Source: Gordionus sp. m RMFG-2023
Lineage: Eukaryota > Nematomorpha > Gordioida > Chordodea > Parachordodidae
NCBI RefSeq assembly: GCF_954871325.1
Contig: NC_088775.1
Location: 77,477,561-77,541,560 of the forward strand
Direction: 5' to 3'
DNA: 64,000 nt
Part shown: positions 1 to 11,655 of the stretch, piece by piece
Numbering within the stretch: position 1 is the first letter of the stretch
Layout: every line of letters begins with the position of its first letter
Notes under the pieces: generated by a model
What the model was told of the DNA's origin: nothing
Databases searched by the model: none
The model's input: the letters and a program-made list of their open reading frames with translations, nothing else
Translations under genes and position numbers: made by a program

Positions 1-1321
1 TTTTCCAAATCAATGTTTATTCATATTAAATTATTTATTTTTATTACTTATGCAATTACTAAATAAATATTTTTCAATCAAACTTAATGTGTTTAAAAAA
101 TTATTAATACCACTAATATTATTATATATAAAGTTCAAAAGCGATTTAATTTTCTCTTGATTAAAAAAAATATATATATATTATTTTTTAATTTTGATCT
201 TGCTTTACATTTATAATATAATTTAACAATAAAAAAAGCTCTTTAACAAATTTTTATAAACAGAACATGTTAGAGTTGTTAATAAACTTTGCTCTATACA
301 TATATGCCATAATAATTCAGGATATTAGTTACTCTAGGAACCAAAGTATGTAATAATTATAATATGTAATTATTTTAATAAAATAGATGTGTAATATCAT
401 ATTAAATTGTCTGAAATTCGTAGAGTGGGTGTTTTACGTATGTTAAAATATCCGGCGAAATTAGATTTTCCAAATTTTAAAACGCGCTAAAATTTAAATT
501 GGAAAATAGCAAAATAATATATCTGATTTTGTTTAAAATTATTCCAGAAAGTGTAAAATAACCTATTCTATAAATTTCAGTTAATCTGGTTCAGAAATTT
601 TTGGTTATTTTTAATCTATATATTATAAATAAACAGTATCTGATTAGGCACATCGCTAGTAGCAAAAAGCTCACTCATTATGGATTCTTGGCAAATTATG
701 AAGATATATAAAGCCTTTCATTTTTGAAAATCAATAATCATGCTTGTTTTTTAAATTTTCCCTTTGTACCTTTATTCAAAAATATTTTACTTATATCCAC
801 CTCATCTTCCTAATTAAAATTAGCTACAAATTTTCTCTCCATTAAGCAAATTGGTAACTAATTTCAGTCTGCTTCTAGGACAGACATATTTGGGAATATT
901 AATCCTTAAAATTTGAAGGAAGAAATTTTCAGTGAACTAAGCAGAGGTATTAAAAATTGGGGTTTAAATTATTCTCGAAAATAAATTTAGAAATATTAAT
1001 TATATTTTTTAATAATTTATATGTATCTAGAAATTGATTGAATAACCCTGAATTCATAGTTAGCATAAAATTCATGGCTAATTATACAAAAATTTTAGAA
1101 ATTTGTGTACCTGGCCATGAGATAACAATTCTTTAGTTTGCATGGAAAAAATAAATAAATAATATATTATTTTGATAGAATTAATTTTTTTATGAAAAGT
1201 TTTTTTTAATCTCACACTTTAAAAGAATATATGTGTTAATTTCATAAAATACTATCCTGGTCAACTGCATTGGAGCCATCATTTTTTTCTGTTATATAAT
1301 TGTTTTTTAAATTTTTTAAAG
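1..1321. other. A+T-rich upstream spacer
   Basis: No gene is visible. At about 405-560 there is a decayed piece resembling the TA-flanked MITE family seen whole at 59738-60116 (shared words around 'gtagagtgggtgtttta' and 'aaaacgcgc'). A first exon of the acid phosphatase, with its expected signal peptide, should lie somewhere here, but I could not place it. Confidence 0.5.
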
Positions 1322-2594
1322 CTACAAGTGATTCAAATAATTCTAACATAGTAATGACGAACATTATATTGAGACACGGTGAGAGGCCTCCGTATGAATT
1401 AGTTATGTTCAAGAACTACGTATTCAATGCGAGTCATTGGCCAAATGGCAAGACAAATTTAACGAATAATGGCATTGTTGCAATTCTCGAAACTGGAAGG
1501 CTCCTCAAAAATAGATATGATAAAGTTTTTAATCGTCAACTAAGTTTAAACGAGATTAAATCTTCATCTACCGATGTTAGAATGGCCAAAAGCTCGGCTT
1601 TGGCTTTTTTATATGGCTTTATTGGAAAGAAAATGGATTTCAATACGCGAAAAATGGTAAATATTGTTCATAATATAAAAGCTTATTAAAATATTTATAG
1701 GTTTTAGGTCTTCACGAATATGACATATTCCACATAGCAACCAAAGATGATATATTATTGGTTAGCCTCAAAAAATGTTACAATCATGCCATCGAAATAA
1801 TTAACACTCTAACGATACCAAATTCCACTTTAATGAATTACGTCAATAGCAATATCAATCAATATAATAAAGTAATAGAATATTCGGGGTGGGGAGAGAG
1901 CATGTCTCCTATATTAATGGTGACTGTGGCAGACCCTCTATTATGTGACAAATCAAATAATTTTCCCTTACCTGATTGGGTAACGCCTGATGTCTATTAT
2001 TTTATACAAAATTATACGGATATAACATTTGGCTTGATGTACAAGGAAAATAAAGCTTTGTTAAAATGGAGTAATGGCCTTTTGCTGAGCAGAATCTTGT
2101 GTAATATGTTAAAACATTTTGATTATCAATGGATGAATATCAAATATCCACAGTTTAAAAATTATTTGATATGTCACGATATCAAAATTGTCAATAATAA
2201 CATTGAGGACCTTAAACCTATTCATATGTATTCCAGTCATGACGTTACTATTGCCGGATTGTTGTCAATGTTTGAAATAGTGTTTGATTTCAGACCTAAA
2301 GCAGCAGACGCTTTTATGATAGAATTATGGAGATATCCAAACCCTAATTATATAAGCTCAAATATTAGTTCATATAATAATTTGTCAAACAATAATTGGA
2401 TTTATTCTACAGACCTTTATATCCCTTTTATTTATAATTTAAAATTCATGTATAAAACACATAGAAACGTAATCAAAAATATCAAAAAAGATATTCGTTT
2501 TGAGATCGCTATTCAAATGGTAAAGGATAAATTAGTCTCTACTCTAGAAGATGCTTTGATAACGTGCACTCCATATGAACAATTTCAATTTTGA
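1322..2594 (+). CDS. Histidine acid phosphatase (lysosomal/secreted type), 5' end incomplete
   Basis: Two exons, 1322-1656 and 1701-2594, are joined by a 44-bp GT..AG intron (phase 0). The product is a branch-2 histidine phosphatase, which hydrolyses phosphomonoesters at acid pH, usually in lysosomes or after secretion. The N-terminal active-site motif RHGERPP is at 1372-1392. It is followed by the WPNG..LT..G block, STDVRMAKSSA (the substrate-binding Arg region), LPDWVTPDVYY, and the C-terminal SSHDVTIAG with the catalytic His-Asp at 2238-2243. From the internal ATG at 1354 the protein is about 398 residues, near family size, but it has no signal peptide there. An in-frame stop lies just upstream (1297-1299), and the pyrimidine-rich run ending in AG at 1320-1321 looks like an acceptor. 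I therefore infer an unseen upstream exon. The coding region is Asn/Lys/Ile/Tyr-rich. The family call is firm; the 5' end is not. Confidence 0.9.
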
Positions 2595-4022
2595 TATTGC
2601 ATGTTTAAAATTAATTTTGGGGATTATTTTTTTATAATATTATATTTTATATTGCTAAATCTATAAATCTATAAATTTCAAAACAATTATTTAATGTTTT
2701 AATCAGCTAACCTAGATATACTTTTATAAGATTTATTGTAATAATAAAAAAACCTTATATTTTATAATATCTATTTAGCTTAAAATAGAATATATTTGAT
2801 AGTGCTTTAAAGTAATGTCAAAGATAGTAACATCCGGCATTATTATTTTTAAAGAAGTAAAGTGAGATAAAAAACATGTAAATATACCCCGATACTTTTA
2901 AAATTTAATTGTACATTTTAGCGTATTTTATATTTTTCTTTAAATTTTATAAATTAAATATTTAGCCGAGTTTTCCACATCAAATATTCAACAAAGTTTT
3001 TATCCCATCTCCTATTTAATTTTATTACTCCATGTTTGATACCCTAATTTTTGACAAATAATTTCCTGAACCAAGTTAATTAAATTAATATTATAACCAT
3101 CCAATTAATGTAAAGTAAAGTTATAAACATATTTCTGATTCTAAGCTGCCTGATAACATTTAGGTAGGAAATGAAATTTGAATAAAAAATGCACAACGAA
3201 GAATGCAAAGATGAACGCCCACATGTTCCGATGTACCTCTATAAATTTGAAGATTTCACCCAATAATGATCCAAATTATAAATTATTTGACTAAACGGTT
3301 TTCGATAAGTGAAGGGCCTATAGCGAATGTGCAATATTTGCACCCAAGGTATTTTGATGAAATAAATAATAAAGTTATTTATGAAAGGTTTTGAAGAAAG
3401 TGTTGTTAGCAAATATATCCAGTGTCAAATTACGACATTAATTGTATTCATTTTTACGTATTTGCATAAATATAATTTAAATAAAAACACAAACGATAAT
3501 ATTTGTATTAGTGAAGACTAAGAATGTAATAAAATTAACCAGCATTTGAAAAGAAGAAAAAAAAAATCTTTTTAAAAATTTTAGCTCAGTTTTGAGGCAA
3601 AAAATCTTTGAAGATCATAAAATTAAAAAATAAAATTTTTTTAAAGAAGTTGCCTAATTACAAAAGATTTTCTTATAAAAAATTTACAAAAAAAGATTTG
3701 AAATTTTAGGTAAAATTTGTTCAATAAAGACTATAAATAAGAACACAATAATAAATGTAATCAAACGTTTAAATGTTTCTTTAGAATATTCGACGTAATA
3801 CCTTATTTGGAAAATAACTATATTTGATTGAACATGCTAGTCATTTGTAAAACACGTTTAATAAATTAAAAATTATAAAAAAAATCGACTGAGGGCAAGT
3901 ATCGATCAAGATATATTGAATGCACTTTAAATAATGTCTTGTGGAAGGAGTACATAAAAAATTCTTGTTCATTTGCGCTGCGAGCTTTTTCTAACTTAAC
4001 CCTTGTTTACTATATACTGGGC
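2595..4022. other. A+T-rich spacer, nothing recognised
   Basis: No supported gene, RNA or repeat unit. There is a 25-codon ATG frame near 3190 without splice or homology support. Confidence 0.5.
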
Positions 4023-4600
4023 AAGGTTGCCAGATTCATTCAAACAAAAATGCACAAAAATTTATTCATAATTCTAAAAAAAAATTAATTAAATTTATAC
4101 ATAAAAAATATACTAGACGAAATATGGGAATTAAATTGATCTCATTCATATTTTTTTGATAGATTTTATCTTTAAATTATCAATTATTATCGCATATTAC
4201 CTAAAAATCTTTACAAAAATATCTAAAAATATAATATTAAGCTTTAAACCCAAATATATAATCGATTACAATCTTTTCTCCAGAAATTTGCAATTAAACT
4301 AAATATACGCTCTGAATTAGCATACGAATGTGTCATTGAGAAATAATATTACATATTTTTTCTAATTTGGAGCAACTTTGAAAAAAATTACCAATTTTAT
4401 GAACTAACGTTTATATATTATTTTGTTAAATCAATCTATTCAGAGTAATATATTCACAAATAATTCATATAATTCGATATCTTTATCTAGTTAAAAATAT
4501 AATTAATTTGTGCATTATTGAAAATATATCCATCGCAATTGAATTTTCGGATTGGAAATTTTAAACCACGTGGACCTGCATTAATAACTAAACATAATAC
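4023..4600 (-). pseudogene. hAT transposase C-terminal relic
   Basis: The left end reads 'ggttgccagattcattc', like the terminus of the hAT element at 35653-37585. The minus strand near 4250-4330 encodes a recognisable dimerisation-domain stretch (SERIFSLIANFWRKDCNRL). It matches the homologous stretch of the 35.9-kb copy. Only the C-terminal end remains and the frame soon closes, so this is a dead fragment. The right boundary merges into the tandem array. Confidence 0.6.
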
Positions 4601-6450
4601 TATGTATCGTCCTTTTGGAATAGATATAAAATCCTATTTAAAAAAAATTGCTAACCATTTATCTTTTTTAGTGAGTTTTACTAATCAGCTTGAATAGAAT
4701 ATTGCCTGAAGAAACTTGGCAAGCTTCAAATAGGTAATCCATATAATATCCTATTTAAATAATAGAAATAGCGAACTATGAATATTTATTTTTGGTGAAT
4801 TATACAAAATAATCAGTCGGAATAGAAAGGAATATTGTAAGTCAGGATGAAATGGAAAGCTCCAAAATAGGTATGAACCTTAGGAATAGATTTAGAGTTT
4901 TATTTAAATAATAAATATATTACTATATATTATCCTTTCAGAGATATAAAATTCGATTTAAATAATAAAAATAGCGAACCATAGTGTTTGCAGTGGTCCG
5001 GTCCAGTTCGGTTACCTTAACTATTGGGTCCGAAGAGACGGTCCGGTTCGACAACATTGTCCGATTGTCCGGTCCGACCGAAGACGGATTAAAAAAGATA
5101 AACCTAGAATTGCTTTTTAGTTAATGTACATGTACATTAACACATAAATGACGTGATTATTTAATGCCTAACACTTTATAATATCTCATTCATTGTTTAC
5201 TTTTTATATTCTTCCGTTTCATTCATTCGTCAAGTAATTTAATTTAGTAGATAGTATTATATTTTTATTTTTAGAAATGTAGTGCAAATAAAAAAATCGA
5301 TCAAATTTTAATTAGTTCCAACATATTAGATTGGTGGGAAGGGAATTAATATCGATTTCCAATTCTAGCCAAAATAATAATCGACTATCATCCACATCAG
5401 GCTACATCAGTAGCATGTAAACGGATTTTTTCTAAAGCTAGTGATAAAATCACAAAAAAGCAACATAGTCTCTAATGACATTTGAATCATGGATAAAAAA
5501 TGATTTAATTTTTGATAATTTAGAAGATAATTAGAATATTTATATATAAATCAGTTTTAATTTATAACCAAATATCTATCACATTATATATATCAAAAAC
5601 AAAAGTTAACTAAATATGCAAATCAAATTGATTTAAATTATGTTCAATAAATTTGTATTGGTTTAATATTCGTTTGAAATATTAAGCAGTTGTATGTATA
5701 ATATAATAAAAATAATTTGATGATATAATTAAAATATTGGTAATCACATTTTATTTTTAATGTATTTAATGCAGAATAAAACTTTTATAGTTTAACAAAA
5801 AACATTTTTTAGACCGGAATAGACCGACGGTACCATGATCTGGTATCACTAGACTTAAAGGTCTATCAGTCCGGTCTCATTTTAGGAAAAAGGACCGATA
5901 GACCGTTACAAACACTAGCGAACTATGTATTGTTTGCTTTTTTTAGTGAATTTTTCAAAATAATGAGTATGAATAGAATTGAACATTGGTGTATTGTATA
6001 TGAGTTACAAAATAGTCAACAGGAATATAAGGGAATATTGTTAGGCGCGAGGAAATGGTAAGTTTTAAAAAAGGTAGGATCCTTAAGAATAGGATATTAT
6101 TCTATTTAAATAATAAAAATAGTGTATAATAATTTTTATACAAAATAGTCAGCAGGAATAAAAGGTTATATTGTTAAGCGCGAAGAAATGGCAAGCTTTA
6201 AAAAAGGTAGCATCCTTAAGAATAGATATATAATTTAATTTAAATGAATATCATAATATGTTTTGTTCTTTTATCCTATTTAAATAATATAAATAGTGAA
6301 CCATATATAATTTTTTTTAGTGAATTTTACATAATCAACATGAATAGAATAGAATAGAATATAATATTGTTCGGGGAGATCAATTGACAAATTTCAAAAA
6401 AGTAAAATCCTTAAAATTAGACATTAAATCAAAATAGATTACCTCTTAGT
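4600..6450. repeat. Diverged tandem array with exon-like units
   Basis: Blocks of about 150-200 bp recur. They share 'ttagtgaattttacaaaat', 'aggaatattgttaggcgcga', 'ggtaggatccttaagaatag' and 'cctatttaaataataaaaat'. At least five copies can be followed at about 4620, 4790, 5940, 6130 and 6310, and a hAT element (4982-5917) sits inside the array. One copy has a polypyrimidine acceptor (AG at 5945-5946), 36 open codons and a donor ATG|gtaag at 6057-6058, so the units resemble exons. Other copies carry stops. I do not recognise the product. Confidence 0.55.
4982..5917 (+). mobile_element. hAT-family element with transposase C-terminal fragment
   Basis: The ends are inverted (tagtgtttgcagtggtc / its partner ending gttacaaacacta) and are flanked by an 8-bp target duplication gcgaacca / gcgaacta, one mismatch. 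The plus strand at about 5330-5475 encodes a typical hAT dimerisation domain: a DWW-like start, HPHQATSVACKRIFSKAS, then a KITKKQHSL-like end. It contains a stop and lacks the catalytic core, so the element is a non-autonomous, decayed copy. GC-rich 'ggtccggtccgaccg' words near both ends contrast with the A+T-rich host DNA. Confidence 0.85.
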
Positions 6451-7102
6451 GTCATTTAGCTGGATCTAGTTGAATGGACATTGGTATCAATTACTAGTAT
6501 AAGTCGGGACTAACGAATATAACCTTACAATACGCCAATATTTTTTTTATCATTGGTCATAATCTTTAGATTATGAGGGGAACAAACTCGAGATTTAACT
6601 AAATATTACATGCGAAAAAACAGGTTGAGATGAATAAATACAACTTTGTTTAAGGTTTGTCCTTGAATTTTATTAATTGTCATAATAAAAGCAAGTCTCA
6701 CGGTAAATTGCTGGCGTTTAAAAGAAAAGGCAAGCCAAAATCAGTTGGAATTAAACATATTCTAGGTATGAAAACTTTAGTGCCGAGAAAGATATCAGAA
6801 ACACATTCTGCCTCAATTATATTTGGCCGTAAAGAGATTATAATCAATTTCGTCCCATTGTTTAATTCAGGAGTCGCATTAAAATTATAGTTACCCGACT
6901 TTGAGCGAAAGTTTGTAGTAATCCTTATATATTTAAAGAATTTAAAAAATTCAGTGGGATAAAATTTCGCCTCCTCAGTAATCGTTTTTCGTTGTATACA
7001 TAACCAAATCCCCAGGAATCAATTGAAAATTTATGGAATCGACATTTTCATTTTTAGGGGTCAGGATGGCATTATAAACAAATGATGCATGGTTAAAAGA
7101 AG

Positions 7103-8280
7103 TAGAGGTCTGCATCCAATGTTTTAAAAAAATTTTAACCCGCCCGCCCAACCCGCCTATAGTTTTCAAAAAATATACCCGCCCGCCCCGCCCATTTGTC
7201 TAAAATTCCTTACCCGCCCGCCCATTAGTCTAAATTTTTTTACCCGCCCGCTCATTATTTATAAAAAAATTTAACCCAAGTCCACTCATAAAATTTAATA
7301 ATGGCCATTCTTTCAATTTTTTAAGCATCTAATAAAAATATTTCAGCATTACACCTCTACAAAAAGTTTATAATTTAGGAAATTAATTTAAGCATAAAAA
7401 AATATTCAATTTAAATTATGAACAATTTATTTGATCAAATAGAATATTTATGAAATAAATATAAATATAAAATGGATATTATATGTAATTATAATGCAAA
7501 AATAATAAAGAATCGACATTTTCTGGATTCAAACGCGTTCATCTTTGTTCTAAAAACCTTACAGCAATGCTAAATCCTTGTTCAGGCACTAGTTGCAGGA
7601 ATTGACAATATTTTTCTTGCTAACCTTGGTAGCTTTGGCAAATCTCTTGTCATTTCCGCCAAAGTAGGATATCCGTCTGAAGTATATCCTTTTCCTCAAA
7701 TGAGATCCGGTGTCCCGTATGCAATTTATGTAAAACTCTTTTTTGAAGTGAGTACGAAGATTAATCTGCCATTCTATAATAAAATACCGTGCTATTTTCG
7801 TAATCGTTTCATGCTATTCGGAATAGTAACAGAACAAAATACTATACAGTTTTATAAACCAGACCTGGAGTTAATATTAGAAACAGATGCATCTAACCAA
7901 GGGTTTGGAGCTGTATTTATGCAAAAATATGATAATGGTAACGAATTTCAAATAGCTTATTATAACTCAAGAACTTTACAAGATGCTAAAAAGAATTATT
8001 CTACAATAGACAAAGAAGCAAAAGAAATAATAAACGGCGTAGAAATATCTCATAACTTTTTGTATGGACGAAAATTTAAAATTTGAACAGACCACAAATT
8101 ATTCTTTAGTTTGTTTTTGAACAAAAATTTTTAATTTTCTTTACCCGCCCGCTTATTGTTTAAATTTCTTAACCCGCCCACCCACAGTTTCAAAAAATTT
8201 ATTACCCGCCCACCCGCCCGTTTACTTAGATAAGTGGGTGTGGGCGGGCGGGCCGAAACCCCGCCCAATGCAGACCTCTA
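7103..8280. mobile_element. hAT-type element with CCCGCCC-rich ends, inserted in the Helitron
   Basis: It has perfect terminal inverted repeats tagaggtctgcat / atgcagacctcta. The 8-bp target duplication is aaaagaag / aaaggaag (one mismatch). Long subterminal runs of 'cccgcccg' words face inward from both ends. No hAT transposase is visible; the interior holds a Ty3/gypsy fragment (7830-8112). It is non-autonomous. Confidence 0.88.
7830..8112 (+). mobile_element. Ty3/gypsy RNase H fragment (fossil)
   Basis: The stretch encodes a short piece of Ty3/gypsy reverse transcriptase-RNase H junction. It includes LETDASNQGFGAVF and IDKEAKEI, followed by a degraded 'TDHK' region. It has no LTRs and lies wholly inside the hAT element 7103-8280, so it was picked up or inserted there. 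Fossil scrap. Confidence 0.75.
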
Positions 8281-8830
8281 AAAGGAAGTTATATGTTTTA
8301 TATCGTAAACAAACTCGATAAGATCCTCAATATTATTAGAAACTATAAAATAATCATCAGGAATTTTCTATTTTATCCTGGAGCCATAATATGTTTAATT
8401 GCTTTCACCAACTCTTATTATTTATAAGAGATTCCTAGGCGTCTTGGAATTGTAGCAGTTTCATATTAATAACTAACTTTAATGGCAATATATGCGACTA
8501 TAAAAACGATCGTTTTAAAGTTGAGATAACTATGCCGCATTTTACACCACGTTTAATAATAGGTAAAATTTGTCTAAAATCTTCGCCCAAAACAATAGTT
8601 TTACCACCAAAGGGTTCATCTATTTTCATGATATCCTGAAAGAACCTTTCCATGGCCTTGAATTTATGTTTATGCATCATCAATATTTTGTTTCATATTA
8701 TAATGGCAGATTATCTGAGAGATTACAAGAAATTTCATGAATATTTAAACAAATGTTGATACGGGAATGTGCAGTGCCACTATTATGAAGAAGCCTCGAG
8801 TTCTTAATACATATAATATTGTTTTTAAAA

Positions 8831-9113
8831 GAAAAGATTATCCAGTATGGGATTAAATAAAGACAAGGACATAATTTTGTTATAGAATATTTTGATCACG
8901 ATAAAACAAATTATAGTTTGTCAGAAATTTCTATGCGCATCTGTATCGTAAGAGGTTTTTACCCAAATAAGGAGACACCAAATATCGATAGAGATAAAGC
9001 GGATAATGTAGGAATAGGTTTGCCAAAAAAATCTTTAAGAGTTTTACCATTTTGAAGCAAAATTTGTTTTATGGCACAAAGCCAGATTCACAGACAATGC
9101 TATCAGGGAATTG
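8831..9113. other. Unassigned sequence beside the Helitron
   Basis: Neither strand gives a domain I recognise. It may be more of the decayed Helitron. Confidence 0.3.
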
Positions 9114-9530
9114 TATACATTTTTGGAGGAAATCTTCACAAAAGAATAATTTAAAAGTATTCCATAGAACAATTGGATCTCTTTGCTCACAATGTAATAA
9201 AATAACAGCAAACAACAATTATATACATTTTTGGAAATCTTCACAAAGGAATAATTTAAAAGTATTTCATAGAACAATATCTCTTTGCTCATAATGTAAT
9301 AAAATAACAGCAAACAACAATTATATACATTTTTGGTTGAAATCTTCACATGATTTAAAAGTATTCCATAGAACAATAGGATCTCTTTCCTAACAATGTA
9401 ATAAAATAACAGCAAACAACAATTATATACATTTTGGATGAAATCTTCACAAAGGAATCATTTAAAAGTATTCCATAGAACAATAGGATCTCTTGGCTCA
9501 CAATGTAATAAAATAACAGCAAACAACTGG
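9114..9530. repeat. Tandem repeat, about 102-108 bp x 4
   Basis: The word 'tatacatttttgg' starts units at 9114, 9222, 9324 and 9426. Each unit continues with 'gaaatcttcacaaag', 'tttaaaagtattccatagaa' and 'ctcacaatgtaataaaataa'. Open frames on both strands here are translations of the repeat. Confidence 0.9.
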
Positions 9531-10081
9531 CGAAATTGATAAGGCATCTTAAAGGAGAGATTTTCCTCTAAACAATTATTCTATTTGGCACATTAGATAA
9601 CATACCACGTCGAATACATACAACATTAAACGTATTACTGACAATTCCATAAAGAAGCGTAAACCGTCAAAGCATGTTACCCATCTACATAAATTGAGTC
9701 TTAAATAAAAAAAACTTCACACTCTTTCGGAGAAACTGTCTGTATTTGACCAATAACCTTAACCCCTTCCTTTAGCTTTTACCTATTGTTTAAAGAGAGG
9801 CGTCCTCACACAATATATAAAATAGGCATAAATGTATAGTCTGGCATTTGTGTCACATGCATTAATTTGATATCATTACATTAATTTTGTATGAGTAGCT
9901 AAGAGATTGTTTAAATTAACGTTTGGTTGGAAAAGAATCAATTGCTGATTGGGTAGATAAAAAATTAATCGATAGACTGTCAGAGAATGATCCTGCAATT
10001 CATAACCCAGAGTCCACCATAGCGATTCTATAGAATGAATTGTAGGGTTTCATGCCTTTATAAAAATCATTATATAAATAT
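9531..10081. other. Spacer, nothing recognised
   Basis: Mixed-composition sequence without a supported gene, repeat or RNA. Confidence 0.4.
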
Positions 10082-10260
10082 CAGAGACCTGCAGACCCAA
10101 ACTTAAGCCTGGCCCTGGTATACTCGCCATGCCATATTTTAATTTTTTAAATATACCCGGGCCCTACGATTTTACCAGGGCCGAATATTTTTATTTTAAA
10201 AAATTCGATCGCTGAAAATACACGGGGCCGGTACCACTGTAGGACTTAGATAAATATTTA
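10082..10260. mobile_element. Isolated hAT-like GC-rich end
   Basis: It starts 'cagagacctgcagaccca' and continues with 'gcctggccctgg', 'cccgggccc' and 'acggggccggta'. This matches the style of the GC-rich hAT ends at 24751, 41945, 49914 and 57620. No partner end or target duplication was found nearby. Confidence 0.5.
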
Positions 10261-10995
10261 ACGGATTGAACTGAGATAGAGATTTCTACATTAATGTGTC
10301 ATTTTATTTTTTGTTAAGTGATTATTGTAAGTCACTATTCAACGATTATGAAATTCAAATCAATTCATTTTTTTTAAACGTCTAAGTAAAGGATAACCAT
10401 GGTTATCAATCGAAGAGGTATCTATGAATAATTTTGTATATTTTTTGATTATTTCCATCAACTATGCATGGACTATTAGGAAATTTGTATGTGTATTACT
10501 ACGAATAATTTTAAATAGTAATAGTAAGTTAATTTTGTCAGGAATATCAGTAAAATCACTATTCTGTCACTTATAATAATTATCAAGTATAAGACACATA
10601 TGACAATGAGGTAATTTCTGGAATTATTACTTTTCCAAGAATATAATAGAGCAAATATTTTTTAAGATGTTTTAAATTTTGGGAGAAAAGTGACAAACTA
10701 AATCAGTGACATCTGATTTAGTTTAAATTTTGAGATGAAATAGGACAAAATTTATTGCTGTAAAAATTAATACTTTTATTATAGAATTATTATAATAAAA
10801 TTCATCGACCAAATCTATATATTGCAAACAATCATACACATTGTTTTCCAAAAAAATTTTCTGCTATCCTTTTAAATGTAATTTAAAAGGTTTAGATATT
10901 TCAGCAAGCTCATAATGCCATAATAATTAATTCATTGTAAATAATGGTGGTTTTAATTGAATTTATTATCTAAAAAATAAATTCTTTATATTCAC

Positions 10996-11206
10996 TGTTA
11001 TATAGAGATAACGGTGGTGAAAGATAATGGTGGTGTTTTTTATTTATAATAAATTTATTCTGAAACTATAAATAAATATAAAATAAGGTATATATATATA
11101 TATATGTATTATAAAAAAAACAATTTAAACGAAATACATAGTTAAAGGCTAACATGTTTAAAATAAAAACAATTTAAACAAAATTTAAAGTCAATCTCGA
11201 TTAACC
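10996..11206 (-). repeat. Solo LTR of the 20.8-24.1 kb Ty3/gypsy family
   Basis: About 210 bp nearly match the LTR at 23930-24149, including 'aacggtggt', the 'aaataaggtatatatata' run and 'gtcaatctcgattaac'. No internal element adjoins it on either side. The simplest reading is LTR-LTR recombination that left a solo copy. A clean target duplication was not seen. Confidence 0.8.
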
Positions 11207-11655
11207 TTCTTCTGAAAAGCCTTCCCATAATCCATCTGAGCTGTCATAGCAAGCTTGTCGTCCAAATGATCATTTTGATTTTCAAGTTGTTGCATATGTC
11301 GTCTTAATCGTTAGCTTGTTTAAATCGTAAGCTTCATATCTCAGTGGTTATTATTATCAATTTTTTTAAAATTGTTATTATCATTATTATTATCAAATAG
11401 GATGTTGGGATATATGAATAATTAAAGAATTGATCAAATTTGGATGTTAGAATAATAAAAGGATGATAAATCAACAAGATTGTTAGATAATATTTTTAGC
11501 GTTTTTATTATTTATTTTTTTAGCGTTTTTATTTTTATTTTGCGTTTTCCAATTTATTTTTTCGCCTTTTATTATTTAATTTTTCAATTTTTCGTGTTTT
11601 AGTATTTAATTTATTTTTACATGTTTTAATATTCTAAGTTATATAATCTTTTAGA
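11207..11655. other. Low-complexity A+T-rich spacer
   Basis: It contains imperfect repeats of 'tttttagcgtttttat' (about 11490-11640). No gene was recognised. Confidence 0.4.

Larger units (their letters stand above)
6540..8830 (-). pseudogene. Helitron Pif1-like helicase remnant, split by a hAT element
   Basis: Reading the minus strand from 8830 to 6540 gives helicase blocks in the family order. They are a GTAHSR-like segment, MMHKHKFKAMERFF, DEPFGGKTIVLGEDFRQILP (motifs II-III, 8498-8683), an IPDDYF..DLIEFVY block, AILTPKNENVDSIN (near 7020-7080), a LNNGTKLIIISL block, VFIPRICLIPTDFGLPF and TINKIQGQTLNKV (motifs V-VI, near 6650). Helitrons replicate by rolling circle, and the helicase is the C-terminal half of RepHel. 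Stops and shifts interrupt it and no Rep domain is visible. The hAT element 7103-8280 lies between the IPDD and LTPKN blocks. Confidence 0.88.

Noticed and set aside
3190-3267. 25-codon ATG frame (MHNEECKDERPHVP…)
   Set aside because: It is too short, with no homology I recognise and no convincing splice sites around it.
9044-9415. 123-codon open frame with repeated YNCCLLLFYYI units (-)
   Set aside because: It is a translation of the 102-bp tandem repeat. The opposite strand is open for the same reason.
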